From: JBCCSZ01 sp039199225
Lineage (GTDB): Bacteria; Bacteroidota; Bacteroidia; Chitinophagales; Saprospiraceae
Direction: 5' to 3'
DNA length: 9,017 nucleotides
Assembly (NCBI GenBank): GCA_039199225.1
Contig: JBCCSZ010000318.1
Location: 1-9,017, forward strand
This document shows positions 1-8,217 of the stretch, one piece after another. A program made the position numbers and the translations under genes. Numbering within the stretch: position 1 is the first letter of the stretch; every line of letters begins with the position of its first letter. The notes below the pieces were generated by a model that saw only the letters and a program-made list of their open reading frames with translations, had not been told where the DNA came from and did no database searches.

Positions 1-663
1 GAGGTAGTCGCAAATGAGTGGCTCGGGTTGTTGGATGTCTGTTTGCCATTGGCCGGAACAACCTTCGGCGTCCGTGACGGTCAGGAAGTAGGTTCCGGCA
101 GGCAGTCCTTGGAGGTCTTGTGTTTCCTCCCCATTGTTCCATTGGAAGGTGTAGGGCAATGTCCCTCCTTCGACCTGCAGATCGATCCATCCGTCTGTTC
201 CATCAAAACATTGGACATTGGTCTTGCCGACGATGGTGATTTTCAAAGCATCTGTGGTTACGACATCCGTAGGTGCCTGTACGATGGTGCAACCATTGGC
301 ATCGGTGATGGTCAGCAGGAAGTCTTGCAAGTCATCGGACTGTAGGCATTGGCTGGTGTTGTTGTTTTTCCACAGATAGGTGTAAGGTGGCACCCCTCCG
401 CTGACGGTCGGACAGGCGTTGTACTCATTCGTTGCGCCGCATCCCTGTTGGGTGACGAGGTAGTCGCAGGTCAGTGGATCGGGTTGTTGGATGTTTGTTT
501 GTAATTGCGTCGAACAGCCCTCTGCATCCGTAATGGTTACCGTATAAGAACCTGCGGGCAGATTTTGGCCATTTCCACTGCTCCATTGGTAGCTGTAAGG
601 AGGGCTGCCCCCGCTGACAGCTAATTCTATGTGTCCATCATCCTCACCAAAACAAAGAACATC
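1..663 (-). repeat. SprB-like protein repeat region with a 456-bp (152-residue) DNA-level period
   Basis: This part of the glycosidase gene encodes three full SprB-like modules, at about residues 559-620, 630-692 and 705-771, and the beginning of a fourth. The DNA at 1-105 lines up without gaps with 457-561. Both begin gaggtagtcgca and share most bases over the first 46 or so, so the higher-order unit is a pair of modules of 152 residues. Such repeats are typical of large Bacteroidota surface proteins. Their role here is probably structural or adhesive. Confidence 0.75.
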
Positions 664-2337
664 TTCGACTTGAGCACTAGCTGCAAAATCTTCGCATCCA
701 TTCAGTGGACTTTCAATAACTCTGAAAAACAACGGACTGCCATCCAACTGGATATTGTCGGAAGAAACTTCACTGGATCGATTGGTTTTGGAATGATCCC
801 ATCGGTATTGCTCTAGCTTGGCCCCTGGCCGTTTCCAATCCAGCCGGTCGGGGAAGGTATAGCGGACGGTCGCCGATTCACTTAGGTCGGTTTTTGTCTT
901 CCCCCAAAGCACATACATCAGCCCGCCATCCGGATGCCGAAATGTAGCACCTCCGATGTCGTCGGGCAATTGGAGGTTGTTGGTTTGCATCGGGGCGTAC
1001 AGGTACTCTTTGAGCAGTAGGGCTGTGGTGTGTATGGCAATGCCCTCGTCGGTCGGCTGAACGGTATTGAGACTTTTGCCAATCAGGTTTTTGTACAGCC
1101 CCATCAGGCGAAATAGTTGCCATTCCTGTGTGGCATCTTCTTCGTCGATTTCTTCTCCCATTTTGTAAAAGTGCAATTGGCAGATACCATTTTGCTGGCA
1201 GGCAATGAGTGATTTTATGGCAAAATTGCGCTGTGCTTCTGGCGAGCCAAATCCATTGTCGATTCTTTTTCGGGGCATGTTGGTTTCTGTTATGATCCAT
1301 TCCTTTTCGGGAAACAGCTGGCCATTGTAGCCATGCGTGTACAGCACATTTTGAAAAGCAGTCTTTCGCTGTGTTAAGCCCTCGACTCCGGCATCGGAAT
1401 GTCGGGTGTAGGCCCAATTTTGAATGCGGTTGTCCCAATACCGGAAGGCATTGGCGACGTGTGGGTAATAGTGATAACTGAGCACATCGAAATAGGCGCC
1501 TCCTTTCAGTGGAAAATCATTGGAAACTTTGCCACCATCGGGATTGTCGGTATTGCGCAGCAGGACATCCAGGAAGCTCTCGAAGCCAATACCTCCGACA
1601 GCTACGTAGGCATCTGGATCGAGCGTTTTGACAATCTCATAGGTGATGCGCAGCATGCGAATGTAATGGTAAACAGGTGCTCTGAGCTGTGGCAGGTCGC
1701 AGGGATCGGGATCGACATCCCACCAGCTACCGGGTGTTCCAGGAAAATCGAAAGCATGGGAGGTGTAGGTGAAATCTGGTTCGTTCCACACTTCCCAAAA
1801 CCGGACGTGGTCCTTGTAAGTATCAACCATTTTGTAAACGTATCGGGCGTAGTAGTTTTCATCATTGTAGGCCGTTCCGTTGGCACCGCCGTCCCAGATG
1901 GGTTCGTATAGATTGGCGAAAAGCCTGGATGGCCCCTCATCGCAAAAAGAAGTGGGGTCGAGGTGTTGGTCGCTTGGATAACCGATAAAAACGGTGTGGT
2001 CGCTTAGGCCGAGGGTTTCATAGATGTCGAACTCTCGGCTGCGGATGCCATAGCCCCATTGTTCCAAGAAGAATTCGTACAAAGCGAGTCTTTCGCTATT
2101 CAATTCAAGACGAGCGGCGATTTCGGCCAATTCCTCGTCGCGCCAATATCGTCCGCCTGCATGTGGATAGGAGCCAGGGTTGACGCCATATCCAAATGTA
2201 CCCTCGTAGCGGGGGACTTGGTCGTTGGCTGTGAAATTGACTTGGGCGGATATGGACAGTGGGTAAAAAAACAATAAGCACAGGAACCACCTGTACGATT
2301 CGTAGATGCTGACGATCATAGGTAACTTTGTTTTCAT
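1..2337 (-). CDS. Secreted clan GH-A glycoside hydrolase-like protein with SprB-type repeats (C-terminus outside the window)
   Basis: Reading from ATG at 2337 there is no stop down to base 1, giving at least 779 residues; the C-terminus is missing. Residues 1-31 look like a signal peptide (hydrophobic core about 17-28, then SISAQ). Residues about 40-540 resemble a clan GH-A (beta/alpha)8 glycosidase, nearest in style to GH39/GH5. FWEVWNEPD at 180-188 supplies the likely acid/base E186, SYHYYP at 287-292 a typical active-site strand, and WIITETN at 347-353 the likely nucleophile E351; their spacing of 165 residues fits the clan. From about residue 559 come SprB-like repeats (CFGxxDG, GGxPPYxYxW, LPAGxYxVTVTDAxGC) as in Bacteroidota adhesins. 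The protein is probably exported and acts on a polysaccharide at the surface or outside the cell. A T9SS tail is expected beyond the edge but cannot be seen. An alternative start is Met7. The substrate is unknown. Confidence 0.85.
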   Translation of the reverse strand, partial: MKTKLPMIVSIYESYRWFLCLLFFYPLSISAQVNFTANDQVPRYEGTFGYGVNPGSYPHAGGRYWRDEELAEIAARLELNSERLALYEFFLEQWGYGIRSREFDIYETLGLSDHTVFIGYPSDQHLDPTSFCDEGPSRLFANLYEPIWDGGANGTAYNDENYYARYVYKMVDTYKDHVRFWEVWNEPDFTYTSHAFDFPGTPGSWWDVDPDPCDLPQLRAPVYHYIRMLRITYEIVKTLDPDAYVAVGGIGFESFLDVLLRNTDNPDGGKVSNDFPLKGGAYFDVLSYHYYPHVANAFRYWDNRIQNWAYTRHSDAGVEGLTQRKTAFQNVLYTHGYNGQLFPEKEWIITETNMPRKRIDNGFGSPEAQRNFAIKSLIACQQNGICQLHFYKMGEEIDEEDATQEWQLFRLMGLYKNLIGKSLNTVQPTDEGIAIHTTALLLKEYLYAPMQTNNLQLPDDIGGATFRHPDGGLMYVLWGKTKTDLSESATVRYTFPDRLDWKRPGAKLEQYRWDHSKTNRSSEVSSDNIQLDGSPLFFRVIESPLNGCEDFAASAQVEDVLCFGEDDGHIELAVSGGSPPYSYQWSSGNGQNLPAGSYTVTITDAEGCSTQLQTNIQQPDPLTCDYLVTQQGCGATNEYNACPTVSGGVPPYTYLWKNNNTSQCLQSDDLQDFLLTITDANGCTIVQAPTDVVTTDALKITIVGKTNVQCFDGTDGWIDLQVEGGTLPYTFQWNNGEETQDLQGLPAGTYFLTVTDAEGCSGQWQTDIQQPEPLICDYL

Positions 2338-2560
2338 ATCATTGGTCGCAGAGCAATGACGCTCGGGCGGTAGGTTCCCGTATGACTATAAAATTTTGTT
2401 GAAAATAGTAGAGAGAAAGGACTGGCCGTGGCAGCTCGAATGTTATTTTGAGGCTTCTTATTGGCCCAGTGTCTTATGAGAATAGGAGTATGATTTACTA
2501 AAGATAATAAAATATTTAAAAAATATAGTTGCTTTGTAAAAAAAACAACGCTCAAAGAAT
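2338..2560. other. Divergent intergenic region between the glycosidase gene and the ClbS-like gene
   Basis: This 223-bp region holds the start-side signals of two divergent genes. The part next to the ClbS-like gene (about 2490-2545) is very AT-rich. On the minus strand TATCTTTA (plus 2499-2506) matches seven of eight positions of the Bacteroidota -7 element TAnnTTTG. On the plus strand TATAGTTG at 2524-2531 also matches seven of eight. Neither has a clear -33 TTG at the right distance, so both are weak. I see no RNA gene, repeat or short ORF of note. Confidence 0.35.
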
Positions 2561-3064
2561 ATGGCCATTCCAAAAAATAAAGAAGAATTGATTGAAGCCA
2601 TCGAAACGACCTATGCAAAGTTGCAGCTAGATTTGCATAGCATACAAGTAGAAGAGGCCGCATCCATTGAGTTGGAAGGACATGCCAAAGGCACTCAAAT
2701 GAGTGTGGCTAACCTGGTAGCTTATCTCATCGGTTGGGGGCAGTTGGTCTTAAAGTGGCAACGTAAGATTGCAGCATCGGAAGAAGTCGTTTTTCCAGAG
2801 GAAGGGTTCAAATGGACGGACTTGGGCCTGTTGGCTCAAAAATTCTATAAAGACCACCAAGGTATTTCCTACCCAGATTTACTGAATCAACTGAATGAAA
2901 CCGTCCAACAAATTCTAGAAATGATCGAAGAACACAGCAATGAAGAATTGTACGGCTCGCAATGGTACAAACACTACAGCATGGGGCGCATGATACAGCT
3001 CAATACTTCATCACCTTATAAAAATGCTCGGACAAGAGTGAGAAAGTGGAAGAGGTCCCGCTAG
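2561..3064 (+). CDS. ClbS/DfsB family four-helix bundle protein (DUF1706, DinB-like)
   Basis: This 167-residue protein has the usual family length. The N-terminus MAIPKNKEELIEAI, the block LEGHAKGT (38-45), SVANLVAYLIGWG (48-60), FPEEGFKW, LAQKFY and the C-terminal GRMIQ-NTSSPYKNAR all match my memory of E. coli ClbS. ClbS protects colibactin producers by hydrolysing the cyclopropane warhead of colibactin. Tyr55, in the position reported as important in ClbS, is conserved here. No colibactin-type synthesis genes are visible, so this is more likely a stand-alone resistance or detoxification protein, or a homologue with another small-molecule substrate. It is cytoplasmic, with no signal peptide. 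It is the only plus-strand gene here, divergent from the glycosidase and convergent with the Crp/Fnr gene. Family assignment is firm; substrate is not known. Confidence 0.9.
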   Translation: MAIPKNKEELIEAIETTYAKLQLDLHSIQVEEAASIELEGHAKGTQMSVANLVAYLIGWGQLVLKWQRKIAASEEVVFPEEGFKWTDLGLLAQKFYKDHQGISYPDLLNQLNETVQQILEMIEEHSNEELYGSQWYKHYSMGRMIQLNTSSPYKNARTRVRKWKRSR

Positions 3065-3076
3065 GTTTTCGCTTGG

Positions 3077-3703
3077 CTACTTTTGCAAAATCCGCCGCCG
3101 AATTCTACTGAGTGATTCTGGTTTGACACCGATGTAGCTGGCCAATTGGTACTGTGGCACGCGATACAATAAGCCTGGGTTGTTGTTCAACAAATTCAAA
3201 TAGCGTTCCTCCGGTGTTGTCATGATAAAATCAGCCAGTATTTCCTGATAGAGCGTGAGTTGTTTTTCCAATTCTATGCGGCAGAGGGTTTCGAAGCGGG
3301 GAAACCGTCGGTACATTTCCTGTTCCTGCTCAAAGGTCGAGTGCGATAAAGTCGTCTCTTCTATGCATTCCAAATAGTGCTTGGAGGGCGCCCGATTGGC
3401 GTCTCCTGTGCTGATGGGAATCGACTGGCCCTCTGTATAGAAAAAGGTCGTTTTCTCTTCTCCATTTCTTAGATAGTACTGGCGTACACAGCCTTTGATA
3501 ATGAAAAAGCACCTGTTTGGGATTTCTCCCTCCCGGATCAATAGGTGACCCTTTTCCAAAGTTTCGATGGGCGTGCTTTGAAGGATGGCTGCCTCCTCCT
3601 CAGTGGTCAATGTCGTTAGTTTGTTGATATGATCTACAAATTGGGCAGTAAGTTCCTCTTGGGGTGGGGGCGAGGTCACTTTTGAATGGTTGGCTGTCAT
3701 CAT
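3077..3703 (-). CDS. Crp/Fnr family transcriptional regulator
   Basis: A 208-residue protein with the size and order of the Crp/Fnr family. A cyclic-nucleotide-binding-like beta-roll spans about residues 30-125 (LEKGHLLIREGEIPNRCFFIIKG). A long dimerisation helix follows at about 127-162. A C-terminal helix-turn-helix lies at about 182-204 (VPQYQLASYIGVKPESLSRIRR). The phosphate-binding GE...RxxA signature of cAMP-binding members is not visible, and no Fnr-type cysteine cluster is present. A different ligand or ligand-independent action is therefore likely, as in many Bacteroidota paralogues. Two ATGs in tandem (3703 and 3700) can start it. It lies 154 bp downstream of the TonB-dependent receptor on the same strand and its stop is 12 bp from the stop of the ClbS-like gene. 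Its targets are unknown; the neighbouring genes are only candidates. Confidence 0.88.
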   Translation of the reverse strand: MMTANHSKVTSPPPQEELTAQFVDHINKLTTLTTEEEAAILQSTPIETLEKGHLLIREGEIPNRCFFIIKGCVRQYYLRNGEEKTTFFYTEGQSIPISTGDANRAPSKHYLECIEETTLSHSTFEQEQEMYRRFPRFETLCRIELEKQLTLYQEILADFIMTTPEERYLNLLNNNPGLLYRVPQYQLASYIGVKPESLSRIRRRILQK

Positions 3704-3732
3704 TGGTGGTTTTGTAGTATATACGCGTTTGA

Positions 3733-3765
3733 TAAAGGTAGCTCCAAGTGTCTAGGGCAACCAAT
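3733..3765 (-). promoter_or_regulatory. Possible Bacteroidota-type promoter for the Crp/Fnr gene
   Basis: On the minus strand TACCTTTA (plus 3733-3740) matches seven of eight positions of the TAnnTTTG -7 element. An ATTG (plus 3762-3765) sits 21 bp upstream, near the 19-21 bp spacing known for this phylum. It lies 29 bp before the start codon, inside the gap after the receptor gene. This would let the regulator be transcribed separately from the receptor. It is a pattern match only. Confidence 0.3.
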
Positions 3766-3857
3766 CTTTTCGATGGAATGGAGCTTATTGTCGACAGAAA
3801 AAGGACCTCGGATTTGCTTTTTTCAACGGTTCAAAATAAGCAACAGATTCGTATGTC

Positions 3858-5951
3858 CTATTTGGCGAAACGGACCCGAATGCCACCATAGACAAATAGG
3901 TCGGGAGCTGCCTCATAATATCTTTGACCAAAGGCGTTGATGCGAATGTTATCGGCATATTTTGTTTTGAAAAGATTGTTGATACCGATGTACGGCATAA
4001 AACGAAATTGGTCTTTCTCCAAAATGTATTTGATAGAGATACTCGTAATAGACCGGGAGTCCTGAGCTTCGCTGTTGCCATCGTTGGTGTATATTTTTCC
4101 GATGCTTTGATTTTGCAGGTTGATGTGTAGTCGGGCCAGTGGTGTCAGGAGTAGGTTGATATTGCCCTGGAAATTGGGTGTACCTGGCAGGCGGTTACCG
4201 TTGAAGTCTTCGCCGTCGAGAATGTATTCCTCAAAGGTGAATTGGTGGACGGCCCAATTGGTTTGCAGGGAAATGAGTGGATGAAAATTTTGTTGGTAGA
4301 ACAATTCTGCCCCCAATCGGTCGGAGCGGCCAATGTTGCGAAAGAAGGTGCGGCCTGGAAATTGTTCGATTTCAAAGGGCAGCAATTCGTCTTTGGAGCG
4401 GATGAAAAAGGCGGTTAGTTGAAAACGTCCTTGCGTCGGCAAAAAGCCTTTGAAACCCAGTTCGAAATGGGTGGCCTGCTGTGGCGCCAGCGCTGGATTG
4501 AGTCCGCCACCTGTTGGATTGTTGGACAGCTCATTCAGCGTTGGCGTTTCAAAGCTGGTGGAGACACTGGCAAAAATACTTTGGCGCTGGTTGATTTGAT
4601 AGGCGACACCCACAGAGTAATTGACATCGTCCAGATCGATTTCGCCGGAGTTGTCACCATCGGAAAGAAAAGCATCCACTGCTTCGATTTGGTTGTTGTC
4701 ATAGCGCAAGGCCGCATTGACAATCCACTGTCCAATTGTAAAATCATTGAGTAAAAAGAGGCCGATGTTTCCAAACTTTTCGGTTTGGTCCAGTGTTGCT
4801 GCTCCCTGTGCGCCGTCCATGTTGACAAATCGCTGTCGCTCATCGTTTTGAAGCGACCATTCGTAGCCAGCATACCACTTCCATTGTAGGCTCCGACGCT
4901 TGAGCTGCCCGGATAAGGAGCTGCCATGTCCAGCAAAATCCCGTCTCAAGTCGATGATGCCGCTATTGCTGAAGGGCAGTTTGCCAAAGAAATCCCGGCG
5001 GGAGTAAAAGCCATAGGTTTGAAAGTCGAGTTTGTCAAAAAAACGGCTGGTGTAGCGCAGCGAAGTTTTTAGCTGAGAGATGGCTTCTCCGGCTTCGAAC
5101 TGAACGTTGCGATCGCGTGCCGAGCGTGGAATGCTGTCGAAGGCCATGAGATTGACACCTCCCGGATCGTCTGCTGTGGGGCTGTCCATATAATTGAAGA
5201 TGCCTTCGATTTTGCTGTGGTCAGACAATTGGTGGATCAGTCGGATATTGACGTTGGTTGACTGAAAGTCGGATTGTTCTCGATAGCCTTCGCTTTGCTG
5301 ATGGCTGGCATGCAAAATGAGGCTGGTTTTTCCCAGTTTTTGGCCAGTCGTCAGTTGATACAACTGCCCTTCAAAGGATTGAAAACCAAGTCCAAGCTCT
5401 GTAAAATGCTGCTGATTTTGAAAGGCTGATTCGTCGGTGGTCGAAATATTGATGACCCCTCCGGAGGCATTGCCGTAAAAGGCCGAGGAGCCATTGTTCA
5501 TTACCTCAATGGATTGAATGATGCCGAGGTTGAGGTTGTCGAGTTGGCCCTGGCCATCGGTCGTCGTTTCGGGGATGCCATCCACGATAAACTTGACCCC
5601 TCTGACTCCAAAGGCTGCCCGTGATCCAAAGCCTCGCACGGAAATACGCAGGTCTTGCGCCCGATTGTTGGCATTCATCGAAAAGATGCTAGGCACATTG
5701 ACCAGCAATTCCTGTAAGCTATTTTGTGGAAGCTGCTCTTTGAGTTCTGTCGAAAGTGTATAGCTGGAAATGGCAGACTTTAGCCAGGGCTTTTGAATCT
5801 TCTGAGCCTTGACCTGTATGGTCTCCAACTGATTGGTGGCAAGCGTATCGGGACTCAACTGCGCCTGCAACCAAGGACAACTCAAACTGAGAAAAAGCAA
5901 TAACAAATATTTTCGGACAGATGAGCTGCCATACTTTATCGGAGGAAACAT
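3858..5951 (-). CDS. TonB-dependent outer-membrane receptor
   Basis: A 697-residue protein from ATG at 5951. I prefer this start because it puts a normal signal peptide at the N-terminus (basic RK, then YLLLLFLSLS, cleavage near LQAQ, residues 29-31). A GTG at 5999 would add 16 polar residues. A TonB-box-like ETIQV lies near 44-48. The plug domain is about 55-172, with SVRGFGSRAAFGVRG (104-118), VDGIP (123-127), IQSIEVMNNGSSAFYGNASGGVINI (about 145-169). The rest is a 22-strand-type barrel rich in alternating aromatic residues. It lacks the N-terminal carboxypeptidase-like domain of SusC proteins and no SusD follows, so it resembles FecA/iron-complex or cofactor receptors more than glycan transporters. 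It takes up a ligand across the outer membrane with energy from TonB-ExbBD. The ligand cannot be read from sequence. The Crp/Fnr gene follows after 154 bp. Confidence 0.92.
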   Translation of the reverse strand: MFPPIKYGSSSVRKYLLLLFLSLSCPWLQAQLSPDTLATNQLETIQVKAQKIQKPWLKSAISSYTLSTELKEQLPQNSLQELLVNVPSIFSMNANNRAQDLRISVRGFGSRAAFGVRGVKFIVDGIPETTTDGQGQLDNLNLGIIQSIEVMNNGSSAFYGNASGGVINISTTDESAFQNQQHFTELGLGFQSFEGQLYQLTTGQKLGKTSLILHASHQQSEGYREQSDFQSTNVNIRLIHQLSDHSKIEGIFNYMDSPTADDPGGVNLMAFDSIPRSARDRNVQFEAGEAISQLKTSLRYTSRFFDKLDFQTYGFYSRRDFFGKLPFSNSGIIDLRRDFAGHGSSLSGQLKRRSLQWKWYAGYEWSLQNDERQRFVNMDGAQGAATLDQTEKFGNIGLFLLNDFTIGQWIVNAALRYDNNQIEAVDAFLSDGDNSGEIDLDDVNYSVGVAYQINQRQSIFASVSTSFETPTLNELSNNPTGGGLNPALAPQQATHFELGFKGFLPTQGRFQLTAFFIRSKDELLPFEIEQFPGRTFFRNIGRSDRLGAELFYQQNFHPLISLQTNWAVHQFTFEEYILDGEDFNGNRLPGTPNFQGNINLLLTPLARLHINLQNQSIGKIYTNDGNSEAQDSRSITSISIKYILEKDQFRFMPYIGINNLFKTKYADNIRINAFGQRYYEAAPDLFVYGGIRVRFAK

Positions 5952-6186
5952 GTAATCGACTTTTTTCGGAAAATTTGAAGTGCTCAACCTTGTCGGCACC
6001 TACTAAAACGCGAATATAGAGCATCTTGCTAAGGAAGGCATCATACTCACCAATCGAAAAATAATTATTGATTTGGAGGATATTTTATGCTTCTGTTTGA
6101 TCTCTTGTGGGAGGATTGTCTGGCGGCGGAGGATTTATCAACCTACTGGAAAGGCAACTTCTATTTGAAGAATAGTACGAGGCTCT

Positions 6187-7959
6187 CTACAAAATGACCA
6201 ATTTCTGAGTCACTACAAAATCACCTGTATTCACCCTCAATACATAGACCCCTTTCGCGAATTGCGAAGCATCGAATGAAAAAGAATGCCTGCCTGCCGC
6301 TAATTTTTGCCCTGACAAAAGAGCGCTTACCTTTCCTTGCGTATCCACCAAATCTAGAGAAAGCGTAGCGGCCTCGGGTAGGTCGAAGGAGGCGGTCGTC
6401 GTCCCGGAGGTGGGAACCGGAAAAAGCTCCAATGAAATCTGAGCAGCTGCCACTGCTTCGACGGCAGAGGTGGTCCGTCGCCATCTAAAATCTGCGACAA
6501 TGGGCAGGTGGTCCGAAGCCGAGATGGCATCTGATGCCAACAAGCCATAAGTTATTAGGCTATCTTGAGGCAGCGTTTCGGTAAATAGCGCAAATGAATT
6601 TTGCAGCTCAAGATTGGAGCCGCTGTAAATGCAAAAGTCCAATCGTCCGGGGCTGAAACTGCTTCTTTCATCAAACCAAGTAAACGACATGGGGAGATTG
6701 GTCGTGTAGGGATGACCATCGACCAGGTCGGATTCATTCCAATCGGGACGAAAGTCCGGCCCGAAAGTTCGTTCATCGTCTATGTTGCCAGTGAGCAAGG
6801 TTTCCAGTTGGTCTTGACCACCCACCAGATTCATATCTCCGGCAATGATGATGGGCGCTCCTTCTTCTACTTGCAAGGGCGCGCGACCTTCCCGAACATC
6901 TCTCAGAAAAGCCATCACGGCGTCCAATTCAAATTGGCGGTTGTCCTCATTGTTGCAACAAGGGGGGTGCAGCACAATGAAGAGTAGCTTTTTGGGAACA
7001 CCTGGGACATCGATCAAGAAAGCACCATTTCCTTGACCACCATTGTAGCCCCGAATCCGGTAGCTATCCAGAATTGGAAATCGACTCAACACATGAATGT
7101 CAGGTGCGACATCGGCATGGTACCAACGCTCGCCTGCTTCAGAAGGCTGCAAGCGTTCCATGGTAGATAAAAACTGGGAGGCACCAACGTCGTAGGCTTC
7201 CTGAAAACCAATAATTTGTGCATCAACGGCCCGGAGAATGCGCCCGAACCGAGCCTCTTTGGAGGCGCTGAAAATGCCATTTGACAAAACATTATAGGAG
7301 AGCACTCGGAAGTCAGAATTGGCTACTTGCTGAATGGAATAGTCGGGCATGGGCTCTTGGATGACATCCCCAAATGTGTGGGTAATTCCCCCTCTTTCGG
7401 ACGGCAATACATCGCCATTAAAGCTTTTATCCTCGAACACGACGCGAAATCGGTTGCTTGGAAATAAGGAAAATCCAAACAAGCGCGTATCGCGGCGAAA
7501 GGCAATTTCAAATTTGGTGGACGTCACGGTCGGTGCAGTGACCAAGAAAAGATCGTCGTGACCAACCGAAAAGACACTGCCCGACAAATAGGTCAAACCT
7601 GTCTTATTGCCAAACTCATACACCAATTCGGCTCCAATGCCATTGACAGCCAAGCCGGTCGATGCATTCATGTCGGTGTCCAGGTAGATGGTCAGGTCAT
7701 TATCGTTTTGCAAATTGATCTCTCTGGTCGTTTCCAGCAAAAAGAAGATGAAATTCGGATCGTTGTAAATTTGAAGTTTACCGAAATCCACTCCAAAAAT
7801 GCGACCGTCATTTGGAGCGTCGGTGTAGGCCGCTTCAATATTCTCCCATTCCTCGAATTTACCGTCGACCAACACCTGAGCTTGCGCGAATGCCATAGTC
7901 ATAGCAAATGCAAAAAACATCAACAAGTATCTCATCTCAACCAATTTATTTGTAACCAT
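6187..7959 (-). CDS. Secreted endonuclease/exonuclease/phosphatase family protein with T9SS type A sorting domain
   Basis: A 590-residue protein in four parts. A signal peptide covers about 1-28 (YLLMFFAFAMTMAFAQAQ); Met9 at 7935 is an equally good start. Residues 29-200 begin VDGKFEEWENI and contain the beta-rich pattern of CBM9/DOMON-like carbohydrate-binding domains (moderate confidence). The EEP catalytic fold spans about 216-494: SYNVL (221-225), FQEA with E254, the LHPP histidine H331, GDMN (374-377), GRLDF with D441 and the terminal SDH (482-484). These are the metal and catalytic residues of DNase I-like phosphoesterases. Residues about 508-590 (LFPVPTSG, GVYVLRV, QKLVIL) are a T9SS type A sorting domain, so it is exported to the surface or medium. 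The substrate could be DNA, phospholipid or another phosphodiester. It has its own possible promoter upstream. Confidence 0.9.
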   Translation of the reverse strand: MVTNKLVEMRYLLMFFAFAMTMAFAQAQVLVDGKFEEWENIEAAYTDAPNDGRIFGVDFGKLQIYNDPNFIFFLLETTREINLQNDNDLTIYLDTDMNASTGLAVNGIGAELVYEFGNKTGLTYLSGSVFSVGHDDLFLVTAPTVTSTKFEIAFRRDTRLFGFSLFPSNRFRVVFEDKSFNGDVLPSERGGITHTFGDVIQEPMPDYSIQQVANSDFRVLSYNVLSNGIFSASKEARFGRILRAVDAQIIGFQEAYDVGASQFLSTMERLQPSEAGERWYHADVAPDIHVLSRFPILDSYRIRGYNGGQGNGAFLIDVPGVPKKLLFIVLHPPCCNNEDNRQFELDAVMAFLRDVREGRAPLQVEEGAPIIIAGDMNLVGGQDQLETLLTGNIDDERTFGPDFRPDWNESDLVDGHPYTTNLPMSFTWFDERSSFSPGRLDFCIYSGSNLELQNSFALFTETLPQDSLITYGLLASDAISASDHLPIVADFRWRRTTSAVEAVAAAQISLELFPVPTSGTTTASFDLPEAATLSLDLVDTQGKVSALLSGQKLAAGRHSFSFDASQFAKGVYVLRVNTGDFVVTQKLVIL

Positions 7960-8080
7960 CTGTCATTTGGATAGTGGAAAATGGCATTGCCGACATCTAT
8001 TTTGATCGGCCAATGCGTGTATTGTCTGGCTAGCGACTGATAGATTATGTTGGTATCACTTTGTCTATTAAACTACGCTC

Positions 8081-8088
8081 CAAAGATA
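8081..8088 (-). promoter_or_regulatory. Possible -7 element for the secreted EEP-family gene
   Basis: On the minus strand the sequence reads TATCTTTG, a full match to the Bacteroidota -7 consensus TAnnTTTG. It lies about 120 bp before the ATG at 7959 and downstream of the tRNA-Pro terminator. No strong TTG is seen 19-21 bp upstream, which lowers the confidence. It would give a leader of roughly 110 bases. Confidence 0.35.
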
Positions 8089-8160
8089 GTCAATTGAATG
8101 AATAGAGAAGTGTTAAAGTTACTTAATAGAAAGACCAAAAGAGCAACCGTCAGGACAACT

Positions 8161-8201
8161 ACAAATAAAAATGCCTATGCAAATCACTGATCTACATAGG
8201 C
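8161..8201 (-). terminator. Rho-independent terminator after tRNA-Pro
   Basis: On the minus strand GCCTATGTAGAT, the loop CAGTG and ATTTGCATAGGC (plus 8173-8201) form a 12-bp stem with two G-T pairs. An ATTTTTATTT tract follows (plus 8163-8172). It begins 17 bases past the 3' end of tRNA-Pro and ends its transcript before the EEP-family gene. No T-run follows on the plus strand, so it works mainly in one direction. Confidence 0.75.
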
Positions 8202-8217
8202 TTGTGAAAATTGTTCG

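Noticed and set aside
878..1940. Minus-strand and plus-strand frames of 110-190 codons inside the glycosidase region
   Set aside because: They overlap a continuous frame that carries a signal peptide, NEP and TET motifs and SprB repeats. The alternative translations have no family pattern.
5952..5999. GTG start at 5999 for the TonB-dependent receptor
   Set aside because: It would put 16 polar residues before the signal peptide; ATG at 5951 gives a normal exported N-terminus.
7558..7974. Plus-strand frame of 138 codons
   Set aside because: It lies opposite the signal peptide and N-domain of the EEP-family protein and shows no recognisable domain.
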